From contig CAMDEL010000002.1 in assembly GCA_945896765.1 (NCBI GenBank), positions 1 to 29,752 on the forward strand: DNA of 29,752 bases. The letters are read 5' to 3'. The stretch comes from Singulisphaera sp. GP187 (GTDB lineage Bacteria > Planctomycetota > Phycisphaerae > Phycisphaerales > SM1A02). The position numbers were made by a program, and so were the translations under genes. Below are positions 24,111-29,752 of the stretch, piece by piece (within the stretch, counting starts at the first letter, position 1; every line of letters begins with the position of its first letter). The notes beneath the pieces were generated by a model that saw only the letters and a list, made by a program, of their open reading frames with translations, had not been told where the DNA came from and did no database searches.

Positions 24111-24536
24111 TTATGCCTCCACCGTGACGCCCATTGAGCGTGCGGTTCCTGCGATGACTCGCATTGCTGCTTCGATACTGCCAGCGTTCAGGTCCTTCAT
24201 TTTTTCTTCAGCGATTTTCTTCAACTGTGCTTGAGTGATCTTGCCGACTTTGTCGGTGTTGGGTTTTCCAGAACCCTTTTCGATCTTCAGCGCAGTTGCA
24301 ATCAGCACAGATGATGGCGAGCTCTTGATCTCGAGATCAAAGCTTCGATCTGCATACACCGTGACGATGCAACCGACAACACGACCGTTCAGTTCACGAG
24401 TTGCTTCGTTGAATTTTGTAATGAACTGTCCTGGATTGACGCCATTTGCGCCCAGAACTGGTCCGAGTGGTGGTGCGGGAGTTGCCTTACCACCGGGGGC
24501 AAGGATCTTGAATTGCTTTTGAATTTTCTTGGCCAT
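24111..24536 (-). CDS. rplK: Large ribosomal subunit protein uL11
   Basis: uL11 sits at the GTPase-associated centre and binds 23S rRNA helices 43/44. The 141 residues are the exact family size. The N-terminal proline-rich segment (APGGKATPAPPLGPVLGANG, then VNPGQFITKFNEATRELNG) is the region bound by thiostrepton-class antibiotics; the C-terminal RNA-binding domain ends with GTARSMGVTVE. The start at 24536 has GGGAGG 9 nt upstream. It is the first gene of the ribosomal-protein operon here; the gene upstream is the divergent tyrS rather than nusG. Confidence 0.99.
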   Translation of the reverse strand: MAKKIQKQFKILAPGGKATPAPPLGPVLGANGVNPGQFITKFNEATRELNGRVVGCIVTVYADRSFDLEIKSSPSSVLIATALKIEKGSGKPNTDKVGKITQAQLKKIAEEKMKDLNAGSIEAAMRVIAGTARSMGVTVEA

Positions 24537-24560
24537 GTTTTTGAACCTCCCACCTGAATT

Positions 24561-24600
24561 GCCCCGACAAGGGGCGATGCCGACTCAGCCAAGATTCGGC
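24561..24600 (-). promoter_or_regulatory. Tandem hairpins in the rplK leader
   Basis: Within the untranslated leader two perfect 5-bp stems follow each other: GCCGA/TCGGC (24579-24600, 12-nt loop) and GCCCC/GGGGC (24561-24575, loop TTGTC). The second ends 11 nt before the rplK ribosome site. A leader structure is the expected place for autoregulation by uL1, but I cannot match it to the known uL1 target motif. Confidence 0.4.
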
Positions 24601-24642
24601 GTATTCAAGTAGTTCGTACGGTCTGAGATTTAAGAGTCGAGG

Positions 24643-24670
24643 AGTCTAGCAACACTGGGCAATTCTGCAA
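24643..24670 (-). promoter_or_regulatory. Putative promoter of the rplK-rplA-rplJ-rplL operon
   Basis: Reading the - strand, TTGCAG (-35, 24665-24670) is followed after 16 nt by TAGACT (-10, 24643-24648). Transcription would start near 24636 and give a leader of about 100 nt that includes the tandem hairpins. It is the best match in the 206-nt gap shared with tyrS. The -10 matches 4 of 6 consensus bases and the -35 matches 4 of 6, so this is plausible but unproven. Confidence 0.45.
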
Positions 24671-24742
24671 GTGGTTTGACGCAAAAAATCCAAATGTCAG
24701 AGGTGAGGTCTCCGTGGGACACTATCTATATATGATTCAGGT

Positions 24743-26035
24743 ATGAGTTCTCATGCGCCTACTGATTTCATTGCGGATCTGAAGTGGCGGGGATTATTGC
24801 ACCAAACCACGTCGGACTTGCTTGGTGGACACCTGTTGACCTCTGGTCGATTGGCATATTGCGGATTTGACCCCACAAGTGACAGTTTGACCGTCGGAAA
24901 TCTGCTTCCAATCATGATGTTGGCAAGGTGGCAACAGGCAGGGCATCGTCCACTCGTTTTGATGGGTGGCGCAACTGGGCTCATTGGAGATCCAAGTGGA
25001 AAATCTGCCGAGCGTCAGGTCATAAGCGCTGAAAAAGTTCGCCACCATATTGCCCGACAGCGGCCAATCTTCGCACGCGTGCTGGACTTCACAGGGTCGA
25101 ATGCCGCCAGCGTTGTGGATAACGCAGAATGGCTGATGAAAATTGGGTACATCGAAATGTTGCGCGATGTTGGCAAGTTTTTCTCCGTGAATCAAATGGT
25201 CGCGCGCGATTCAGTCGCAACTCGATTGACAGAACGCGAGCAGGGGATTTCATACACCGAATTCAGTTACATGATTTTGCAAGCGTATGACTTTTTACAC
25301 TTGCATCGAACTGCTGGATGCACGGTGCAAATTGGTGGCGCTGATCAGTGGGGAAACATTTGTTCTGGTATCGATTTGATTCGACGCATCTCCAGCGCTG
25401 ATGCGTATGGAATTACGAATCAGTTGGTGACGAAGTCTGACGGAACGAAAATCGGAAAGTCAGAATCTGGTGCGATCTATTTGAATGCCGACAGAACGAG
25501 TCCATATCGTTTTCATCAATTCTGGATGAACGCCGCCGATGACGATGCGCTGAAATTTCTGAAGTGGTTCACCTTCTTGTCGCACGAGAAAATCGATGCG
25601 ATTTCTCTGATGCACAAGAGCGATCCTGCTGCAAGGCTTGCCCAGAAAACCGCAGCGGATGAACTGACGACAATGGTGCATGGCGAAACCGAAACGCAAA
25701 GAGCTGGTCTGTGCGCAAAAGCCTTGTTTGGCGGGGATATTCGAGACCTTGATGAGCGATCCGCAATCGATGTAGCGGCGGATCTTCCAGGCCCTCGATT
25801 GACCCGCGATGCGCTGACTGAAAGTGGAAAACTCGTGGTCGATCTGCTTGTGGAATCGGGACTCGCCTCGAGCAAGCGAGAAGCGCGAGAATTTCTTGAA
25901 ACTGGAGCGGTCCAGGTCAATGGAGAGCGGGTGACATTGGAAAGTCGAGTCGCCGCAGATTCGCTTCTGCATGGATCGTTTGCCTTCATTCGGCGCGGGA
26001 AGCGAAATTGGGCAGTCGCTGAATTCGCAAAGTGA
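24743..26035 (+). CDS. tyrS: Tyrosine--tRNA ligase
   Basis: This enzyme charges tRNA-Tyr. The 430 residues give a class I Rossmann catalytic domain (GFDPTSDSLTVGN at 41-53, AGHRPLVLMGGATGLIGDPS at 66-85), tyrosine-site residues in SYTEFSYMILQAYDFL, QIGGADQWGN at 196-205, the KMSKS equivalent KIGKS at 236-240, and a C-terminal S4 RNA-binding domain (SSKREAREFLETGAVQVNGE). The HIGH motif reads T50-V-G-N53, so the first His is replaced by Thr. ATG 24743 has no good Shine-Dalgarno site; a TATATA at 24727-24732 would put the transcript start about 4 nt upstream, compatible with a leaderless message. It leads a + strand group with three envelope-type genes. Confidence 0.97.
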   Translation: MSSHAPTDFIADLKWRGLLHQTTSDLLGGHLLTSGRLAYCGFDPTSDSLTVGNLLPIMMLARWQQAGHRPLVLMGGATGLIGDPSGKSAERQVISAEKVRHHIARQRPIFARVLDFTGSNAASVVDNAEWLMKIGYIEMLRDVGKFFSVNQMVARDSVATRLTEREQGISYTEFSYMILQAYDFLHLHRTAGCTVQIGGADQWGNICSGIDLIRRISSADAYGITNQLVTKSDGTKIGKSESGAIYLNADRTSPYRFHQFWMNAADDDALKFLKWFTFLSHEKIDAISLMHKSDPAARLAQKTAADELTTMVHGETETQRAGLCAKALFGGDIRDLDERSAIDVAADLPGPRLTRDALTESGKLVVDLLVESGLASSKREAREFLETGAVQVNGERVTLESRVAADSLLHGSFAFIRRGKRNWAVAEFAK

Positions 26036-26056
26036 TTTGTGGATAGCATCGTTTGA

Positions 26057-26587
26057 ATGGCTGCAACCGCAGGAACATATGAACTCGGACGTTTTTCTGG
26101 TGAGTGCGCAAAATCGCATGATCCCATTCTTGCACACCAAGAATTTGTCGCAGCTCTCGTCGATGCACTCGACGAAGAGGGTCGTCCAATTTTGAAGCGC
26201 TTGGATTTTGGAACACAAGCATGGGATGACGGCACGCGGCCTGATGGATTAGTTTGTTTCTGGAGATCAAGCGCACCTGAACCTGGCGAGAAGCGTCAGA
26301 TGTTTGTTGATGACGAGACTTTGCTCGAAATGGTGCAGCGCATGGAAGAAGAGACGGATTCGCGGCGTCGCGCATTTCGTTGGATTCTTGCGCTTGTCCT
26401 ACTGCGAAGAAAAATGCTGAAGTTGGATGGCATTGTGCATGAGGTCGAAACTGAATATTGGGCATTTCGACCTCGAGGTTCGGATCCCACATCGACGCCG
26501 ATTCGCATTCCAAACCCCGGCATTCGCGAAGAAGAAATGCGCGAACTCGCCGATCAATTGGGCGACATTATTCGCGCGGACGCATGA
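26057..26587 (+). CDS. Conserved protein of unknown function (planctomycete-type)
   Basis: No named domain is visible in this 176-residue protein, and no signal peptide. Its layout fits a family I recall from planctomycete genomes: an N-terminal segment, then RPDGLVCFWRSSAPEPGEKR, a VDDETLLEMVQRM stretch, FRWILALVLLRRKMLKLDG, and a C-terminal IREEEMRELADQLGDII. Members I recall usually have an N-terminal Cys motif; here only one N-terminal Cys (GECAKSHDPI, about 15-24) is left. The W/F-R-x-L-A-L-x-L-x-R-R-K-M segment looks like an amphipathic or partly buried helix, and RRRAFRW is basic. It begins 21 nt after tyrS and its stop overlaps the next ATG (ATGA). The function is unknown, and the family link is from memory. 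Confidence 0.8.
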   Translation: MAATAGTYELGRFSGECAKSHDPILAHQEFVAALVDALDEEGRPILKRLDFGTQAWDDGTRPDGLVCFWRSSAPEPGEKRQMFVDDETLLEMVQRMEEETDSRRRAFRWILALVLLRRKMLKLDGIVHEVETEYWAFRPRGSDPTSTPIRIPNPGIREEEMRELADQLGDIIRADA

Positions 26588-27501
26588 TTTGTTCGCGTCT
26601 GTTTTCGCCCACAGTTTTGGCAATCGGTTGCCTGTTCTGCGCATTGGGATGTCATCCGCAGACTGTTCTTGTTCCCCGACCTGAAGGCATTGCTCCTACT
26701 GCGGCGGATTTTGTTGATGCACAACAGCGACGACTTCTTGCAGTGCCTTCTCTCGCGCTGAGAGGTCACGCAGAATTACAGTGGATCGATACAACTGGTC
26801 GTCATTTTGATGATGGTGATTTTGATCTGATCCTTCGACCTCCAACAGAATTGAGTTTGCGTGTCAGCAAATTGGGCGAAAAGTTTTTATGGGTCGGCGG
26901 CGGCGGCGGTCAATCTTGGATTGTTTTGCCACGGGAAAATCCTTCGCGTGCAATTCTTCGCGATTGGCCAAGTTTGACCCCAGACGCCGTCGCGCAAAAA
27001 GGATTGGCTCTTGAAGGGATTGGTGGACTTGGAGAACTGATGAACCCATCACGACTGATTGAAGCGCTTGGACTTGAATCGGCAAATGCAAGCGAAATCA
27101 CCAACGTTTCGTGGAGTGAAGTTCGAGCAGCATGGGCATTCACACTGTCCAATCGGCGGCTCTATGCACGTGGAGAAAGCCTGCTTCCAATCGGATGCGA
27201 TTGGATCGACGCTTCTGCACAAGTTATTGCAACATGCACGCTTGATGGGTTTGAGTGGATGCGTGGTGATCGCCCAACTGGATTCCCCGCAAGTTCTCTG
27301 CAGACTTTGGTCGCAACGCGACTGCACTTTTCGGTTTGGTCTGGCGGACGCCACGAACAAGATGGTGCCGCAGATGGAGAACTTTCGCTTTCTGCGGAAG
27401 TTCCAACTTTCGGCACGGGTAAGATAAAGAATCAACTCTTCAACTGGGACGATGTGAAGGCTTCGCTGCGACCCGAAGTGATCGAAGGACCTGCCCAATG
27501 A
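26584..27501 (+). CDS. Predicted outer-envelope lipoprotein of unknown function
   Basis: The 305-residue protein begins with a short basic n-region and a hydrophobic stretch ending in A19-L-G-C22, a good lipobox, so it is probably lipidated at Cys22 and attached to a membrane. The mature part (HPQTVLVPRPEG) is followed by alternating hydrophobic strands such as SLALRGHAELQWIDTTGRHF, FDLILRPPTELSLRVSKLGE and SWIVLPRENPSRAILRDW. This strand-rich style recalls LolA/LolB-like barrels that carry lipoproteins, but I see no diagnostic residue, so that is only a guess. The ATG at 26584 overlaps the upstream stop; a longer frame to 26458 is antiparallel noise within the previous gene. The stop overlaps the next gene by 4 nt, so the three genes are probably translated together. 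Confidence 0.85.
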   Translation: MICSRLFSPTVLAIGCLFCALGCHPQTVLVPRPEGIAPTAADFVDAQQRRLLAVPSLALRGHAELQWIDTTGRHFDDGDFDLILRPPTELSLRVSKLGEKFLWVGGGGGQSWIVLPRENPSRAILRDWPSLTPDAVAQKGLALEGIGGLGELMNPSRLIEALGLESANASEITNVSWSEVRAAWAFTLSNRRLYARGESLLPIGCDWIDASAQVIATCTLDGFEWMRGDRPTGFPASSLQTLVATRLHFSVWSGGRHEQDGAADGELSLSAEVPTFGTGKIKNQLFNWDDVKASLRPEVIEGPAQ

Positions 27502-28958
27502 ATGTGCGTCTCTGTTTCATCATCATTTGCACTCTCTGTTGCTCGACTTCCTTCGCGGCAGATTCTGTGCCCACATTAGTGGTCGCAAGTTCTGGCTCGC
27601 ATCTTTGGATCGCAGTTCCAACGGATTCTGGATGTCGCATTGTGCATCATGCATTAGAAATGGATGGACCATTTTTGCGCGAGGTCGCGACGCTTCCAAC
27701 ACTTCCCATCGCACTCGCTGCACACGAGAATCAGTTGGCAATCATTATGCCTCCGACGGGGATACCGCTGATGAGTCCGGTCTATTCCCTGACGACGAAT
27801 CGCAATCCCGCAACGGGATCTTTTTATTACCAACCCTATGGTCGATTGGATGTTCTTCCAAGCATTGAATCTGCAACGAAGATCACGAGCGCCGTGTTGG
27901 AAATGAACGCTGTTCTTGCGCTGATTCCTGGAGAAAAGCAGGAGTTGATTCGCGCAGGATCGATGTCGTGGTCGAATGTTCCACTTCCACAAAGTGCGAA
28001 TTCGCTTTCAACACTTGCTCCTTGGTCCGGTCTTGGTGGATCGACGGAGTGGGCGATTCTTTGTGTTGAAGGTGACGATCTTGTCACTTGGACACCAGCG
28101 ACTGATTCAGTTGGAGGCTGGTCGCAAGCACGCTGGCCTGATGCAGGAATTGGTTTTCAAATGGTGATTTGCGGCAGCAATCGCCAAGCAATTTTGTCTC
28201 GGGAAGCAACCGGAACATTCGTCATTGTGTATCCGACGAGCAGTGGTCTGCGAACATTGGGTTCGATCTCTGTGCCCACGCAGCCATGGTCAATCGTTGG
28301 ACTTGGAAATACTTTTCAGATCGTCTCGACAGACAAAGAGGGCGCAGTTCGCCTCACTTCGATTGATTCAATCAGTGGATTGGCGAGCGCAGATGAAGTG
28401 CTCTCGGCGCAACCAACAACAACCGGCGATTGGATTCATCTTCCATTCATCGGAGCACTGACGATTGGAATGTTGCTTGCGGGATTTATCGTTCGTCCAC
28501 CTCTCGAGCCTCCGCATCAAATGTCAGGTGGATGGATCGCTCTTCCAATGTTTCGACGCATCGCAGCGCTTGCAATTGACTTGATTCCAGGCGCAATCTT
28601 TGCACTCTGGATCACTGGCGCGCGGGTTGAAGAATTGATGTCGATGCCTTCATGGACTCCAGATTTGGCGCTTGCTGCACCCGCGTCAATTATGCTGGGA
28701 TTTACAGGCATTTGGTGCGGAATCTTCGAAGTTGTGCTTCGCGCAACACCAGGAAAATTCATCTTCGGCGGCCGAATTGTACGCGCACCAGATGGCGGAA
28801 CAGATATGCGTGCAGGAGTGGGGCGATCACTCTTGCGCGCTCTGTTGAAAACCGTTGTTCTCTTTGCGCCAGCGCTTGGATTTCTTGCCTTTGTTCATCC
28901 ACTGCAACAAGGTTTGCCAGAAACACTTTCGAAGACTGTCGTGGCAAGACGCCACTAA
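27498..28958 (+). CDS. RDD-family membrane protein with large exported N-terminal domain
   Basis: The 486-residue product has a cleavable signal (MNVRLCFIIICTLCC, then STSFA-A at about 16-21) and a domain of roughly 290 residues built from repeated short hydrophobic strands (LWIAVPTDS, LAIIMPPTG, VLALIPGEKQ, WAILCVEGDDL, QAILSREATG, FQIVSTDKEG) that looks like a beta propeller. A membrane segment follows at 313-332, then a C-terminal RDD domain: R353-R-I-A-A-L-A-I-D361, membrane helices at about 355-374, 388-413 and 451-468, and the family TPGK at 417-420. RDD proteins are polytopic membrane proteins, some linked to ion or solute transport; the function here is unknown. The ATG overlaps the upstream stop. 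It converges with zwf across 35 nt. Confidence 0.88.
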   Translation: MNVRLCFIIICTLCCSTSFAADSVPTLVVASSGSHLWIAVPTDSGCRIVHHALEMDGPFLREVATLPTLPIALAAHENQLAIIMPPTGIPLMSPVYSLTTNRNPATGSFYYQPYGRLDVLPSIESATKITSAVLEMNAVLALIPGEKQELIRAGSMSWSNVPLPQSANSLSTLAPWSGLGGSTEWAILCVEGDDLVTWTPATDSVGGWSQARWPDAGIGFQMVICGSNRQAILSREATGTFVIVYPTSSGLRTLGSISVPTQPWSIVGLGNTFQIVSTDKEGAVRLTSIDSISGLASADEVLSAQPTTTGDWIHLPFIGALTIGMLLAGFIVRPPLEPPHQMSGGWIALPMFRRIAALAIDLIPGAIFALWITGARVEELMSMPSWTPDLALAAPASIMLGFTGIWCGIFEVVLRATPGKFIFGGRIVRAPDGGTDMRAGVGRSLLRALLKTVVLFAPALGFLAFVHPLQQGLPETLSKTVVARRH

Positions 28959-28993
28959 TGTGATCGCTCTTTCATTTTCGCAGGCAGCTCTGA

Positions 28994-29752
28994 TCAAGTC
29001 TTTGCGATTTTCGGCGAATGCCATCCACCTGGAGGAAGCAGCCAATCGTTGCCGATTTCTGGTCCCCATGTCCCGCACGCATATTCGTGTGCAGGAACAA
29101 CCGCATCAAGAACTGGATCCATAACGCGCCAACATTCATCGACGCTGTCTTCGCGTGCAAAGAGTGTTCCATCACCGCGCAACGCGTCGCCAAGCAGTCG
29201 CTCATATGGTGTCATCTCGTCGGATTGCTGATCGATTGCGAGAAGTTCAAGTTGCTCGCCGATCATGCGCTCGCCATCAACTTTGACTTCTGCGTTGAGC
29301 CCAATTTCAATTTTTGGCGTGATCTGAAATCGCATGAAATTACGGCTTGGAGGCAGGGGTTCGCTGAAGACAACCTGCGGCGGCCGATGGAATTCGACGC
29401 GAACTTCAGTGGCGCTCACGGGCATATTCTTGCCAGCCCGAATATAAATTGGAACGCCTGACCAACGCCAATTATCGATTTGCAAACGAACTGCTGCATA
29501 TGTTTCTGTCGTTGACTTTGGAGACACGCCAGGTTCTTTCAGAAATCCGCTGAATTGACCACGAACAATGTCGGTTGGGGTCAGTGTCCGAACGGATCGG
29601 AAGAGTTTGACTTGTTCGTCGCGCGTTCGTTCCGTGTCTTCCCAGTTTGGAGCTTCCATGCAGAGGAAGCCGACGACTTGCATCAAGTGATTTTGGATGA
29701 CATCGCGCAAAGCGCCGGTGGCGTCATAAAAACTTCCGCGTCCTTCGACGCC
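28994..29752 (-). CDS. zwf: Glucose-6-phosphate dehydrogenase, C-terminal part, cut by window edge
   Basis: Zwf oxidises glucose 6-phosphate with NADP(+) or NAD(+) and opens the oxidative pentose phosphate and Entner-Doudoroff routes. The open frame enters from the right edge as GVEGRGSFYDATGALRD, a standard block, and about 252 codons are visible of a protein near 490-510. Also present are QNHLMQVVGFLCMEAPN, VRGQFSGFLKEPGVSP, TETYAAVRLQIDNWRWSGVP, IYIRAGKNMP and MTPYERLLGDALRGDGTLF, all family signatures. The C-terminus ends GGWHSPKIAKT and is normal. The N-terminal NADP-binding part lies outside the window. Confidence 0.97.
   Translation of the reverse strand, partial: GVEGRGSFYDATGALRDVIQNHLMQVVGFLCMEAPNWEDTERTRDEQVKLFRSVRTLTPTDIVRGQFSGFLKEPGVSPKSTTETYAAVRLQIDNWRWSGVPIYIRAGKNMPVSATEVRVEFHRPPQVVFSEPLPPSRNFMRFQITPKIEIGLNAEVKVDGERMIGEQLELLAIDQQSDEMTPYERLLGDALRGDGTLFAREDSVDECWRVMDPVLDAVVPAHEYACGTWGPEIGNDWLLPPGGWHSPKIAKT

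Noticed and set aside
1..29752. CRISPR arrays, transposases, integrases, toxin-antitoxin or phage genes
   Set aside because: No direct-repeat array, inverted-repeat element or matching protein was found on either strand.

Overview
The window looks like a chromosomal piece of a Gram-negative-type bacterium, most likely a planctomycete (Planctomycetota, possibly class Phycisphaerae). The clues are an lpxB gene (so lipid A is made), a secreted protein with a C-terminal tail of planctomycete style, and a 176-residue protein that fits a family I remember only from planctomycetes. GC is near 50% by eye. The lineage call is inference from these traits, not from a marker-gene comparison. I see no tRNA, rRNA, CRISPR array, insertion sequence or phage gene. 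This is mostly housekeeping DNA.

Layout. Positions 1-866 (-) hold the start of purD, cut by the left edge. Positions 983-3447 (+) hold a secreted protein of unknown function overlapping trxB by 4 nt. Next is aspS (-, 3457-5250), divergent from a + strand block (5323-11522). That block is lpxB followed by a complete branched-chain amino acid type ABC importer (binding protein, LivH, LivM, LivG, LivF), packed with 4-nt overlaps or a 2-nt gap except at livJ/livH (14 nt from the preferred livH start). From 24536 down to 11546 everything is on the - strand: rplK-rplA-rplJ-rplL, a strong intrinsic terminator, rpoB-rpoC, two YkgJ-type cysteine-cluster proteins and an acidic protein of unknown function. 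Then on + (24743-28958) come tyrS, the 176-residue protein, a lipoprotein and an RDD-domain membrane protein. The 3' half of zwf (-) runs off the right edge.

Functional links. The - strand core is the transcription/translation cluster (L11, L1, L10, L12, beta, beta'). It lacks the usual secE-nusG upstream and rpsL-rpsG downstream. The transporter would import amino acids or a related small molecule. The tyrS-linked trio looks like envelope genes sharing a tRNA synthetase transcript.

Most unusual points: (1) LivG carries an extra segment of about 90 residues, apparently a two-helix membrane hairpin, inside its ATPase domain. (2) The rplL-rpoB gap contains a near-consensus promoter pointing away from rpoB, a candidate antisense or small RNA. 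(3) Two dissimilar YkgJ proteins sit directly behind rpoC. I do not see a clear new defence or mobile system.
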